The notes: generated from the letters alone by a model not told the origin. Numbered from the stretch's first letter, positions 33,272 to 42,293 are shown. The stretch is 64,000 nt of DNA from Variovorax sp. HW608 (GCF_900090195.1 NZ_LT607803.1:2232001-2296000), one strand, 5' to 3'. Program-made: numbers and translations.

Positions 33272-34630
33272 ATGCGAAAGATCAATGTTCATGCGCTGGC
33301 CGACGAGGCCCGCTTCAGCGGCTTCCATCTGCGGGTGCTCGCCATCTGCGCGCTCATCATCATCTTCGACGGCTATGACCTCGCCGTCGTGGGGGCTGCG
33401 CTGCCTTCGATCATGAAGGACCTTCATGTCGATCCGACCCACGCCGGCTTCATGGTGAGCTCGGCCCTGTTCGGGATGATGTTCGGCGCGATCGTCTTCG
33501 GCACCGTGGCCGACCGCATCGGCCGCCGCTGGACGATCGCGATCTGCATCCTGCTGTTCAGCCTGTTCACCGCCGCGGCTGGCCTGACGCGCGATCCGCT
33601 CGTCTTCGGCATCGCGCGCTTCTTCGCCGGTGTCGGCATCGGCGGCGTGATGCCGAACGTGGTGGCGCAGATGACCGAGTATTCGCCCAGGCGCATGCGC
33701 GCGACGCTCGTGACGCTGATGTTCAGCGGCTACGCGGTGGGCGGCATCGTCGCGGCGGTGCTCGGCAAGGGCCTCATCGAGACCTACGGTTGGCAATCGG
33801 TGTTCTTCGCGGCGGCGCTGCCGGTCGTGCTGATCCCGCCGATGCTCCGGCTGATGCCCGAGTCGATGCCCTTCCTGCTCGGCAAGGACCGGGTGGACGA
33901 ACTGAAATCGATCGCAGCGCGCCTCGATCCGGACTACCGTCCGCAAGGCGGCGACGAGTTCGTGGTGCCGCGCGAGGACAAGGCCGACAGCGCGCCCATC
34001 CGCCACCTGTTCGCCGAGGGCCGAGGCTTCAGCACCGTGATGTTCTGGGTCGCGTTCTTCATGTGCCTGTTCATGGTCTATGCGCTGAGCTCCTGGCTCA
34101 CCAAGCTCATGGCCAATGCGGGCTACAGCCTCGGCTCGGCGCTGACCTTCGTGCTGGTGCTGAACGTCGGCGCGATCGCCGGCTCGGTCGGCGGCGGCTG
34201 GCTCGCCGACCGTTTCCACATCAAGCACGTGCTGGCCGGCATGTACGCGCTGGCCGCGGTGTCGATCACCTTGCTGGGCTTCAGGATGCCGACAGCGGCG
34301 CTCTACGTGCTCGTTGCGCTTGCCGGCGCCTCGACCATCGGCACGCAGATCGTGGCCAATGCCTACACCGGGCAGTTCTATCCGATGGCGGTGCGCTCGA
34401 CCGGGCTCGGCTGGGCGCTCGGGATCGGACGCAGCGGCGCGATCATCGCCCCGATCCTGATCGGTGTGCTGGTCGGCATGAACCTCCCGCTGCAGCAGAA
34501 CTTCGTCGCCATCGCGGTGCCGGCGTTGATCGGGATGATCGCTGTGCTGCTCATCGATCACGACAAGTCGGCGTCGCATCGTGCCCGAGCCGCGCACCGC
34601 AGCGGCAAGCCGGCCCTCGGCCAAATCTGA
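33272..34630 (+). CDS. Aromatic acid:H+ symporter (MFS, AAHS family)
   Basis: 452 residues, about twelve membrane helices. FDGYDLAVVGAALPSIM and the DRIGRRWT loop between helices 2 and 3 are AAHS family hallmarks (PcaK, BenK, MhpT). The charged Asp of FDGYD is needed for transport in PcaK (family knowledge). It lies 42 bp after the reductase and 14 bp before the hydrolase gene, so it should import salicylate or gentisate for this pathway. Confidence 0.92.
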   Translation: MRKINVHALADEARFSGFHLRVLAICALIIIFDGYDLAVVGAALPSIMKDLHVDPTHAGFMVSSALFGMMFGAIVFGTVADRIGRRWTIAICILLFSLFTAAAGLTRDPLVFGIARFFAGVGIGGVMPNVVAQMTEYSPRRMRATLVTLMFSGYAVGGIVAAVLGKGLIETYGWQSVFFAAALPVVLIPPMLRLMPESMPFLLGKDRVDELKSIAARLDPDYRPQGGDEFVVPREDKADSAPIRHLFAEGRGFSTVMFWVAFFMCLFMVYALSSWLTKLMANAGYSLGSALTFVLVLNVGAIAGSVGGGWLADRFHIKHVLAGMYALAAVSITLLGFRMPTAALYVLVALAGASTIGTQIVANAYTGQFYPMAVRSTGLGWALGIGRSGAIIAPILIGVLVGMNLPLQQNFVAIAVPALIGMIAVLLIDHDKSASHRARAAHRSGKPALGQI

Positions 34631-34644
34631 AGAAAGGACAAGCC

Positions 34645-35358
34645 ATGAACGAACCCACCACTTACCTCTGGAACCCGCCGCCGGTGCCTTCGGTCGCCGT
34701 GCAAGGCCGCAGCGAGCGCTACCCGGTCAACCGGCTCTTCTTCGTCGGCCGCAACTACCACGCGCATGCGATCGAGATGGGGCGGCCGGTCGACAAGTCG
34801 GCCGAGGTGCCGTTCTATTTCACCAAGAGCCCCTCGACGCTGGTTGCCTCGGGCGCGACGGTCGCCTATCCGCCGGGCACGCGCGACTACCAGCACGAGA
34901 TGGAACTCGTGGTCGCGATCGGTGCACCGGGCTTCCGCGTGAGCGAGGGCCAGGCCGCTTCGCTGATCTACGGCTACGCCTGCGGCCTCGACATGACCCG
35001 GCGCGACCTGCAGCTGGTGGCGCGCGAGAAAGGCCGCCCCTGGGACCTCGGCAAGGACGTCGAGGATTCGTCCGTCGTCTCCGAGATCGTTCCGGCCCCC
35101 GGCGTGGTGCAGGGCAGCGGCGAGCTCGCGATGACGGTGAACGGCAAGCTGCGCCAGAAGTCCGACCTGTCGCGGCTCATCTGGTCGATCCCCGAGCTGA
35201 TCGCCGATCTCTCGAAGTACTACCACCTGCAGCCGGGCGATTTGATCTTCACCGGCACGCCCGAGGGCGTCGGACCGTTGCAGCCGGGCGACCGCATCGA
35301 AGGCCACGTGGCGGGCATCGGGTCCATCGTGCTGAACGTGGGGCCGGAGCAGCCATGA
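34645..35358 (+). CDS. nagK: Fumarylpyruvate hydrolase (FAH family)
   Basis: 237 residues. FFVGRNYHAHAIEMG, HEMELVVAIG (metal ligands) and LIFTGTPEGVGPLQPGD are the core FAH motifs of NagK-type hydrolases. It ends in an ATGA overlap with the gentisate dioxygenase start. It should cleave fumarylpyruvate, or maleylpyruvate directly, to pyruvate and fumarate/maleate. No maleylpyruvate isomerase (NagL) is encoded in the window, so direct hydrolysis or an isomerase elsewhere is required. Confidence 0.88.
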   Translation: MNEPTTYLWNPPPVPSVAVQGRSERYPVNRLFFVGRNYHAHAIEMGRPVDKSAEVPFYFTKSPSTLVASGATVAYPPGTRDYQHEMELVVAIGAPGFRVSEGQAASLIYGYACGLDMTRRDLQLVAREKGRPWDLGKDVEDSSVVSEIVPAPGVVQGSGELAMTVNGKLRQKSDLSRLIWSIPELIADLSKYYHLQPGDLIFTGTPEGVGPLQPGDRIEGHVAGIGSIVLNVGPEQP

Positions 35359-36509
35359 CCACTGTCGATCCGACCGCTTCGGTTCCGTCCCCGGTGCGGC
35401 TCAAGGCCGTCCAGGGCCGCGGGCAGCCCGAGCCGACCGAAGCGCTCGAAAGCCTCTACCGCGGATTCGAGCGCGAGTTGCTGGTGCCCTTGTGGACCGA
35501 GATCGGCGATCTGATGCCGGTCCATCCGAAGTCCAAGGCGAGCCCGCACCTCTGGCGCTGGGACCGCCTCGTCGAGCTGGCCTCGGAAGCGGGCCGGATC
35601 GTTCCGGTCGGCCGTGGCGGCGAGCGGCGCGCGATCGCGCTCGCCAACCCCTCGCTCGGCGGCCGGCCCTTCGCGACGCCGACGCTGTGGGCGGCGATCC
35701 AGTACCTGATGCCCGGCGAAGACGCGCCCGAGCACCGCCACACGCAGCATGCCTTCCGCTTCGTCGTCGAAGGCGAGGGCGTGTGGACCGTCGTCAATGG
35801 CGACCCGGTGCGCATGTCGCGCGGCGACTTCCTGCCGCAGGCGGGCTGGAACTGGCACGCGCACCACAACGCGGCCACGCAGCCGATGGCATGGATCGAC
35901 GGCCTGGACATCCCGTTTTCCTACTACACCGAGAGCCAGTTCTTCGAGGTGGGCCGCGAACGCATCGGCCCTGCCGAAAAGAGCACGCCGGAGCGCTCGC
36001 GCTCGGAGCGCCTGTGGGGGCATCCGGGCCTGCGTCCGCTGTCGCAGCCCGATTCGCCGGCGGCAACGCCCTTGCTGGCCTATCGCTGGGTCGATACCGA
36101 CAGGGCGCTCGCCGACCAGCTCGCGCTCGAGCAGGAGGGCCACCAGGCGACGCTGAGCCCCGGGCACGCGGCCGTGCGCTTCACAAATCCGGGCACCGGC
36201 GGCGACGTGATGCCCACGATCCGCGCCGAGATGCATCGCCTGCGCGGCGGGTTCCAATCCCTGGAGCGGCGGGAAGTCGGCTCGTCGGTGTACCAGGTGT
36301 TCGATGGCACGGGCACCGTGACCGTCGGCGAACGCCAGTGGGAGGTCGCGCGCGGCGACATGTTCGTCGTGTCGTCATGGGCGCCCTTCACGGCGCGCGC
36401 GGCGCGCGACGTGCCGAGCCTCGATCTCTTCCGCTTCGGCGACGCGCCGATCTTCGAGGCGCTGCACGCGCACCGGGTGCAGATCGGCGAGCCGGGCGCG
36501 AACGCCTGA
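35355..36509 (+). CDS. nagI: Gentisate 1,2-dioxygenase
   Basis: 384 residues, bicupin. The N-terminal cupin has iron ligands H127-x-H129 within APEHRHTQHAFRF and a third His near 169 in WNWHAHHN. A C-terminal cupin follows from ~270 without the full metal set. This is the layout of gentisate 1,2-dioxygenases, which open the ring of gentisate to maleylpyruvate. It can also fit salicylate 1,2-dioxygenase, but the upstream salicylate 5-hydroxylase favours gentisate. It is the last gene of the operon and ends 6 bp before the convergent NagR-like gene. Confidence 0.9.
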   Translation: MTTVDPTASVPSPVRLKAVQGRGQPEPTEALESLYRGFERELLVPLWTEIGDLMPVHPKSKASPHLWRWDRLVELASEAGRIVPVGRGGERRAIALANPSLGGRPFATPTLWAAIQYLMPGEDAPEHRHTQHAFRFVVEGEGVWTVVNGDPVRMSRGDFLPQAGWNWHAHHNAATQPMAWIDGLDIPFSYYTESQFFEVGRERIGPAEKSTPERSRSERLWGHPGLRPLSQPDSPAATPLLAYRWVDTDRALADQLALEQEGHQATLSPGHAAVRFTNPGTGGDVMPTIRAEMHRLRGGFQSLERREVGSSVYQVFDGTGTVTVGERQWEVARGDMFVVSSWAPFTARAARDVPSLDLFRFGDAPIFEALHAHRVQIGEPGANA

Positions 36510-36516
36510 AAGGCGT
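36502..36516. terminator. Short hairpin between convergent stops
   Basis: ACGCCT and AGGCGT with GAA between, covering the stop of the gentisate dioxygenase and reaching the stop of the LysR gene. It has no T-run. It may limit read-through in both directions, but the stem is only 6 bp. Confidence 0.25.
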
Positions 36517-37448
36517 CAGCTCGAGATCGCGCCGACCGGGCCGCCGTCCTGCCCGAACAGTTCGAAGATCAGCTCCCTGAGCCATTGGTGGATCGGCGAG
36601 CGATGCACCTTCGCGTGCCAGAACACGTTGATGGCCACTTCGGGGAGCTGAGCGGGATGCGGGCGATAGCTGAGCTGGAACGGCTCGACGAGGCTCGCGG
36701 CCAGCGTCTCGGTCACCGTCGCGACGAGGTCCGTCTCGCGAAGAATGTGGCCGACGCTCACGAAGTGCGGCACTGAAAGGATGATGTTGCGATCGACGCC
36801 GGCGCGGCGCAGCAGGTCGTCGATCCTGCCGTGTCCGGTTCCTGCCGAAACGATCGCAAGGTGCTCGGCGGCCTTGAAATCCGCCAACGTGATGCGCTTG
36901 CGGTCGAGCCGGTGCCCGCGCCGGAACAGGCACACATAGCGCTGGCGGAAGAGCTTCCGCTGGAAGAAGCCGCCCCGGAGTTGCGGCAGGGGGCCGATCG
37001 CGAGATCGACCTTGCCGGACTCCATGTCCTCGCGAAGATTGGTGGCCGAGTTGCGCACCGTGTTCAGCCGCACGCCGGGCGCCACCTCGCGCAGCCGCTT
37101 CACCAGCGCCGGCAGGAAGACCACTTCGCCGATGTCGGTCATCCCGATCGTCAGCAAGCGCCGGGCGCTCGCCGGGTCGAACTGGGGCTGCTGGTTCAGG
37201 CCGCTGTGGATCATGCCCAGCGCCTTGCCGACCGGCTCCGCGAGCTGCTCGGCGAAGGGCGTCGGGACCATGCCGGCGCCCGTGCGAACGAACAGGGCGT
37301 CCCCGAGGTGGCGCCGAAGCTTGGCCAGTGAATTGCTGACCGCGGGTTGCGAGACGCCGAGCGTTTCCGCAACGCGGGAGACACTGCGTTCGACCGTCAG
37401 TTGATGGAAGAGGACGAGGTGGTTGAGATCAAGGTCTGTGAGTTCCAT
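36516..37448 (-). CDS. nagR: LysR-family regulator, NahR/NagR-like
   Basis: 310 residues. The N-terminus MELTDLDLNHLVLFHQL with ETLGVSQPAVSNSLAKLRR and LFVRTGAGMVPTPFA closely follows NahR/NagR, activators that respond to salicylate. The effector domain is complete. The gene is convergent with the salicylate operon, not divergent as in the classic nag arrangement. Its promoter carries ATCAC/GTGAT half sites like those at the operon promoter, which links the two (inference). Confidence 0.88.
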   Translation of the reverse strand: MELTDLDLNHLVLFHQLTVERSVSRVAETLGVSQPAVSNSLAKLRRHLGDALFVRTGAGMVPTPFAEQLAEPVGKALGMIHSGLNQQPQFDPASARRLLTIGMTDIGEVVFLPALVKRLREVAPGVRLNTVRNSATNLREDMESGKVDLAIGPLPQLRGGFFQRKLFRQRYVCLFRRGHRLDRKRITLADFKAAEHLAIVSAGTGHGRIDDLLRRAGVDRNIILSVPHFVSVGHILRETDLVATVTETLAASLVEPFQLSYRPHPAQLPEVAINVFWHAKVHRSPIHQWLRELIFELFGQDGGPVGAISS

Positions 37449-37458
37449 CGGGTGGTGG

Positions 37459-37475
37459 TATCACAGATCGTGATA
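37459..37475. promoter_or_regulatory. Inverted repeat operator upstream of nagR-like gene
   Basis: TATCAC and GTGATA, exact complements, 5 bases (AGATC) apart, 11 bp before the start of the NagR-like gene at 37448. The ATCAC/GTGAT half sites recur upstream of nagG (29743-29759), in the opposite order. Likely autoregulatory site. Confidence 0.55.
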
Positions 37476-37501
37476 AAGGGCAAACCGTCGTTGCAAAGAG
37501 C

Positions 37502-37523
37502 CAGCGCCCCGAACGGGGCGCTG
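37502..37523 (-). terminator. Hairpin terminator after the large lipoprotein gene
   Basis: CAGCGCCCC and GGGGCGCTG with a 4-base loop, 11 bp beyond the lipoprotein stop at 37534. On the minus strand the stem is followed by GGCTCTTTGC, a weak T-rich run. It lies between that gene and the promoter of the NagR-like gene. Confidence 0.55.
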
Positions 37524-37533
37524 ATGCCTGCGA

Positions 37534-39438
37534 CTACTTGTAATAGTAGGTCTGGATGCTGCGGCGATGGGCGTCCGGCGACTCGACCCACATCGTCTGC
37601 GAAGCGACCGACGCGTTCGCCGCGAAGCTGAGGGTGGTCGAGACGGCGCCCGACGTGTTCGGCAGCACCGATTTCTCGACGCCATCGATGTTGGCGAGCG
37701 TCGCATCCGAGCGCCGCATCTGCACGTAGGCCTGCGACAGAGGATAGAGATTGCTCGCGCCGAACGAAATCGTGCCGCCCGCGGTGTCGAAGGCCGTGAA
37801 CGCGCTGACGGTCGCGTCGTCGATCACCGGGAACACGCCGCTCGCGCCGGCCTCCGCCAGCGTGAGCGGGCGCCGTTCGATCTTGAAGCGATAGATGCCG
37901 TCGGACGGTGCGCTAGGCGCCTTCACCTGCATGTCGGTGCTGTCATACGCGGTCAGCGTGTACGGCGCGTTGTCCGGAATGGCGGCGATCTGGTCGTCGC
38001 TCATCGCGGCCGACGAGGTGTTCGCGCAGGTCGTGGCCAGCAGGTAGGTCTCCGAGCTGGTGCCTTTGATCATCCACCGTCCGCCGAGCGCGGGCTGCTC
38101 GTAGCGCAGGCCCGCGGCCGGCAGGCCCGGCCCCTGCACGATGATGTAGGCGATGGTGCCGCCGTCGTTGGCGGTGTTGGGGTTCTCGATGTTGAACTCG
38201 AGGCCGGTCTTCACGCAGGTGCCGCTGCCCGGCAGTCCGTGGTGCTGCGACGTGACCGCGAACCACTCCAGGTCGAGCGAACGCTGGTCGCCGTGCAGCC
38301 GCCAGAGGCCGTCCGTCAGACTCTTGCGGACCTTCCAGTTGTCGAGGCGGCCGAGCTCCACGCCGCTACCGGACTTGACGGAGAACGACAGGTGCGCGGT
38401 CACGCCGTTGGGGTTGGCGTAGTCGATCTGGCGCAACTCGATGTCGGTGAACGAGCCGCCGATGAGATCCACGTTCTGGGTGAGCGCGGCCTGCGCCGTC
38501 GCGCGGTTCATGTCGTTCCAGAGGAAGCCGTTGGTCATCAGCGGCGTCAGGTCCGCATTCGTGGGCAGTCCGTTCGCGAACTTGGCGCTGAAGTCCTTGA
38601 GCACCTGGCGCACGAGGTCCTGGTCGGTCGCGCCGGAGGCGACGTTGGCATCGCTGAGGGTCGCCGGCGAAGTCTCTGCCGCGGCCTTGACCGCGAGATC
38701 GTCCGTGACCGTGACGGCGTTGACCACGTTGGAGATCGTGGCCGTGTTCGCCGCGGTGTCGTAGCTCACACGGATCACGTCGAGCGCCTTGTCGAGCGGA
38801 TCGGACAGCGGCGTGAACGCGCTGTGCAGAAGGTCGATCGCGGCATCGACGCCCAGGGCCGTGAGCACCGGCAGCAGCTTCTCCTTGAGCTTGGCGACCT
38901 CTGCATCCACCAGCGCCTTGCTCGCGAGGTCGGCGTTGCCGCTCTGCTCGAACTTGTCGAAATAGTTCTGCGCGAGCTGGCCGGCGATGTTGGAGACCAC
39001 CAGGTCCGTGAGCTGCGTGATGTTGATGCGGCCGTTGAGGTCGGCCTCGGTGGCGATCGAATGCACGATCGCGTACACGCCATTGGCCGAGCCCTCGGCG
39101 CGGAACACGAACGGCGCGGTCATGCCGCTGACGTCGATCGAATAGCTGCCGTTGGTGCCGATCGGGGCGGTCCGGGTCGCGCCCTTTGCGTCCTTCACCG
39201 TGACGGTGCCCACCAGCGGCGCGCCCACTGCGGCGACGCCGGCGATCGTGGCGCTCGACTGCGTGTCGCCGCCGCTGGCCGTGCCCGAGCCCGTGCTGGT
39301 GCTGGTGCTGGTGCTGGTGCCGCTCCCGGTGCCCAGCCCGGCGATGCCGCTGCTGCCACCGCCCCCACCACATGCGGCCAACGAGGCCGCGAGTGCCAGG
39401 ACGGCACCATGGATTCCCCAACGCTTTGCTGATTTCAT
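37534..39438 (-). CDS. Large lipoprotein of unknown function
   Basis: 634 residues from ATG 39438. Lipoprotein signal AVLALAASLAAC with the Cys followed by GGGGGSS, then a flexible Gly/Ser/Thr linker (GTSTSTSTSTGSGT) coded by hexanucleotide repeats. A beta-rich domain follows (SATIAGVAAVGAPLVGTVTV, ~65-125), like carboxypeptidase-regulatory/Big-type modules. The rest has no motif I recognise. The layout (lipid anchor, linker, sandwich domain) suggests an outer-membrane or surface protein. AGAAAGA precedes the start. Its neighbours give no functional clue. Confidence 0.75.
   Translation of the reverse strand: MKSAKRWGIHGAVLALAASLAACGGGGGSSGIAGLGTGSGTSTSTSTSTGSGTASGGDTQSSATIAGVAAVGAPLVGTVTVKDAKGATRTAPIGTNGSYSIDVSGMTAPFVFRAEGSANGVYAIVHSIATEADLNGRINITQLTDLVVSNIAGQLAQNYFDKFEQSGNADLASKALVDAEVAKLKEKLLPVLTALGVDAAIDLLHSAFTPLSDPLDKALDVIRVSYDTAANTATISNVVNAVTVTDDLAVKAAAETSPATLSDANVASGATDQDLVRQVLKDFSAKFANGLPTNADLTPLMTNGFLWNDMNRATAQAALTQNVDLIGGSFTDIELRQIDYANPNGVTAHLSFSVKSGSGVELGRLDNWKVRKSLTDGLWRLHGDQRSLDLEWFAVTSQHHGLPGSGTCVKTGLEFNIENPNTANDGGTIAYIIVQGPGLPAAGLRYEQPALGGRWMIKGTSSETYLLATTCANTSSAAMSDDQIAAIPDNAPYTLTAYDSTDMQVKAPSAPSDGIYRFKIERRPLTLAEAGASGVFPVIDDATVSAFTAFDTAGGTISFGASNLYPLSQAYVQMRRSDATLANIDGVEKSVLPNTSGAVSTTLSFAANASVASQTMWVESPDAHRRSIQTYYYK
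39293..39320. repeat. Hexanucleotide tandem repeat (GTGCTG)
   Basis: Four copies of GTGCTG plus four bases, encoding the Ser-Thr linker of the lipoprotein on the minus strand. Copy change would alter linker length without a frameshift, so it is a length-variable site rather than an on/off switch. Confidence 0.8.
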
Positions 39439-39618
39439 CGATCTTTCTTTCAGTTCCGAAGGTTGTTGTTCTTGCCGCCGCCCCCCTCGGGCCGCGACCG
39501 ACGAAGAGAGGCTATCGGTGTGCTGCGCGGCCCACATCCCTAGTTCATGGGGTCGGGGTCGCATCGAAAGATCGCCGGGACGTGCGAATATTCACGCCCA
39601 GTCCATCCCACCCCCGAA

Positions 39619-40281
39619 ATGTCGAGTCCAGCCTCCATCAGCGTCGCCCTTGTCGAAGACGATCCGGCCATGCGCAATGCCCTGGAGCGCGTGATCCGCG
39701 CCGAACCCAGCCTGCGCTTTGCCTTCGGTGCGTCCACAGCTGCGGAACTGCTCGCATGGTTCGAGGTCCATTCGATCGATGTGCTGCTGGTCGACCTGGG
39801 CCTGCCGGACCAGCCGGGCCTCGAGGTGATCCGGCGCTGCCGCGAGCTGCAGCCGCACTGCGCGACGATGGTGCTGACGATCTTCGGCGACGAGGTCAAC
39901 ATGCTCAGCGCCTTCGAAGCGGGGGCCAGCGGCTATCTGCTGAAGGACGGCACCGAAGCCGACCTGGCCGCGCACATCCTGAGCCTTCATGCGGGCGGCT
40001 CGCCGATGTCGCCCACCATCGCGCGGCAACTCCTCGTGCGCTGGCGGGGGCGCAGTCCCTCGCAACCCGCGGCGGCGCCTTCCAGCGACGCGCTGTCGCC
40101 GCGCGAGACGGAAGTGCTGAACCTGATCGCGCGCGGCTTCACCTATGCGGAGGTGGCGACCCGCATGGACATCCTGCTGTCGACGGTGCAAAGCCACGTG
40201 CGCAACATCTACGGCAAGCTCGACGTGCACAACAAGGCCGAGGCCCTGTTCGAAGCGCGGCAGCTCGGCATCCTGGGCTGA
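39619..40281 (+). CDS. Response regulator, NarL/LuxR type
   Basis: 220 residues from ATG 39619 (an earlier in-frame start lacks support). The receiver domain has acidic pair E13-D14-D15, phosphoacceptor D59 in VLLVDLGLPDQPG, and the K in GYLLKDG. The C-terminal LuxR helix-turn-helix is SPRETEVLNLIARGFTYAEVA and STVQSHVRNIYGKL. It lies 15 bp before the histidine kinase gene and forms a two-component pair with it. Targets are unknown; the large lipoprotein divergent from it is one candidate. Confidence 0.93.
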   Translation: MSSPASISVALVEDDPAMRNALERVIRAEPSLRFAFGASTAAELLAWFEVHSIDVLLVDLGLPDQPGLEVIRRCRELQPHCATMVLTIFGDEVNMLSAFEAGASGYLLKDGTEADLAAHILSLHAGGSPMSPTIARQLLVRWRGRSPSQPAAAPSSDALSPRETEVLNLIARGFTYAEVATRMDILLSTVQSHVRNIYGKLDVHNKAEALFEARQLGILG

Positions 40282-40296
40282 CCGGCAGACGGGCGC

Positions 40297-42228
40297 ATGA
40301 CCGTGCGTTCATCGAGCTCATCGCCAGGCGCCCTGCGATGGCTCTTCGCATGCGCGGCCGTGGTCGCTCTCGCCCTGGGCATGAAGGCCGCCATCGCGCC
40401 GCCCGCCGAGCCCGCCGGAACGATCCGGACCTTCGATGCGGCAGAGGCCGTGCTCGAGCCCGACGGAAAGCCGTCCATCGAAGGGCGGGTCGACCTGGCG
40501 CGGCGCTGGGACGGCGATTTCCCGGGGCAGGGCGGCCGCGCGAGCTACCGCATCATGCTGCCGCCCCACCAGGGCCAGGCGCCGATGGCGCTCTTGTTCT
40601 CCCGCGTCGGCAACCAGGTCGAAGTCCTCGTCAACGGCGGCATCGTCCAGCACTGGGGGCGCCTCGGAGACCCGCTCTTCGACGCGGCCAAGCACCCGGT
40701 GATGGCCGTGGTGCCGGCCGCGCTGCTGCATGCCGACCGCGAGAACGAACTGCGGGTCGAGGTGACGATCCAGCCGCAACGCCTCGGCGGGCTGTCGGTG
40801 CTGCGCTACGGCCCGCAGGACGAGATCGAGGCCCTGTACGACGCGAACCGTCGCGGGCGCGAGATCGCCATGCTCGTGTTCGCGGTCGGACTGCTCGGCA
40901 TGGGCGTGTTCACCGGGGTGCTCTGGGTCCGGCAGCGCCTGCCGATGTACGGCTGGTTCAGCCTGGGGGCCCTCTTGGGCATGCTGCGGATCATCGACCG
41001 GGCCTGGGCCGATGTGCCCGTGCCGTGGCCCTGGCTCGGCGCCCTGGCGGCGATCTGCTACATGTCGCACATGGCCCTGATGTGCCGCTTCGCGGTGCTC
41101 GCGACCGGCCCGGCGCCGCGCCCCGTCGATCGCGCGGTCGATGTCGCCATCCTGGTCAGCGCCGCGCTCACCGTGCTTTCGTTCGCGCTTCGCAAGCCGC
41201 TGTGGCTGACCCTCGGGATCTGCACGATCGTGCCGATGGCTCTCGCGTGCCTGTGGACTGTCGCAAGGCGCGCCTGGGCACGGGCCGGAGCGGGCGCATG
41301 GCTTCTCGCGGCGGCGCTTGCGGCGTCGATCGCCGCCGGGCTGCACGATCTTCTGCTGGTCCGGCTGTCCAACGCGAGCGGACTGCGATCGACCTATCTC
41401 CAGCACGCGATGTTCGCGTTCGTGCCCATCATGGGCTGGCTGATCGCGGAGCGCTACAGCCGCACCGCTGCGAATTTCCACGCGCTCAACGCCGAGCTCT
41501 CGCGCCGCGTGGACGAGCGCGAGCAGCAGCTCAAGTCCGCCTTCGACGTACTGCGCGAGCAGCAGCACCACCAGGCCATCTCGAACGAACGCCAGCGGAT
41601 CATGCGGGAGATCCATGACGGCGTGGGCTCGCAGCTGGTCGCGCTCCTGAACATGGTCGCCCACCCCGGAGCGGATCCGCAGGCGCTGCGCGAGCATGCA
41701 CAAGTCGCGCTCGACGAGATGCGCATGGCCGTCGATTCGCTGCGGCCCGAGAACGACGATCTCGCCACGGTGCTCGCGACGCTGCGCTACCGGCTGCAGC
41801 CGAGGCTGGAGGCCGCGGGCATCGGCGTCGTGTGGGACGTGGCGGAGCTGCCGCAGCTGCGCGAGTTGTCTCCCAACGTGGTCATGCACGTGCAGCGCAT
41901 CCTGCTCGAAGCCTTCACCAATGTGCTGAAGCACGCGCGCGCGACACGCATCATCGTCCGCGCCCGCCTGTGCGACGACGGGGCGGCCGTGACCCTGCAG
42001 ATCGCCGACAACGGCGTCGGCCTGCGGGGGAGCCCGGCCGCGGCGGGTGCCGGCCGGCGGCGCGGCGGACGCGGCCTGGACAACATGCGCTCCCGGGCCG
42101 CCTCGATCGGGGCGAAGTTCCACATCGACGGGTCGGCCGAGGGCGGCACCTGCCTCACGCTCGCGCTGAAGGTCGAGCCCGGCGAGTCGGCGTTCTCCCC
42201 CCTGTCGCGGCCGTCGGTGCTGACCTGA
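40297..42228 (+). CDS. Sensor histidine kinase (7TM-sensor/HisKA_3 type)
   Basis: 643 residues. N-terminal signal helix, then a periplasmic beta-rich sensor (~45-190) and about seven membrane helices (~195-390), the 7TMR-DISM arrangement for extracytoplasmic ligands. A coiled coil leads to the HisKA_3 dimerisation helix with H440 in MREIHDGVGSQL, then an HATPase domain (LQIADNGVGL, RGLDNMRSRA). NarX/DesK-like kinases of this type pair with LuxR-type regulators such as the gene just before it. Signal unknown. Confidence 0.92.
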   Translation: MTVRSSSSSPGALRWLFACAAVVALALGMKAAIAPPAEPAGTIRTFDAAEAVLEPDGKPSIEGRVDLARRWDGDFPGQGGRASYRIMLPPHQGQAPMALLFSRVGNQVEVLVNGGIVQHWGRLGDPLFDAAKHPVMAVVPAALLHADRENELRVEVTIQPQRLGGLSVLRYGPQDEIEALYDANRRGREIAMLVFAVGLLGMGVFTGVLWVRQRLPMYGWFSLGALLGMLRIIDRAWADVPVPWPWLGALAAICYMSHMALMCRFAVLATGPAPRPVDRAVDVAILVSAALTVLSFALRKPLWLTLGICTIVPMALACLWTVARRAWARAGAGAWLLAAALAASIAAGLHDLLLVRLSNASGLRSTYLQHAMFAFVPIMGWLIAERYSRTAANFHALNAELSRRVDEREQQLKSAFDVLREQQHHQAISNERQRIMREIHDGVGSQLVALLNMVAHPGADPQALREHAQVALDEMRMAVDSLRPENDDLATVLATLRYRLQPRLEAAGIGVVWDVAELPQLRELSPNVVMHVQRILLEAFTNVLKHARATRIIVRARLCDDGAAVTLQIADNGVGLRGSPAAAGAGRRRGGRGLDNMRSRAASIGAKFHIDGSAEGGTCLTLALKVEPGESAFSPLSRPSVLT

Positions 42229-42258
42229 AAGGGGCGACGCGGGCTGCTTCTGCAGCAA

Positions 42259-42293
42259 TTCATAAATGTGTTTAATATCTATGCGTTTATGAA
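42259..42293. promoter_or_regulatory. Inverted repeat over the marR start, candidate MarR operator
   Basis: TTCATAAA (42259-42266) and TTTATGAA (42286-42293) are exact 8-bp complements, 19 bp apart; the second arm contains the ATG at 42289. TTTAATATCT between them supplies a -10-like box. This is where MarR repressors bind to control their own gene. With the -10 so close, the transcript may be nearly leaderless. Confidence 0.6.

Noticed and set aside
37567..39432. Long + strand open frame opposite the lipoprotein gene
   Set aside because: Shadow frame; the minus strand has the lipobox and signal peptide.
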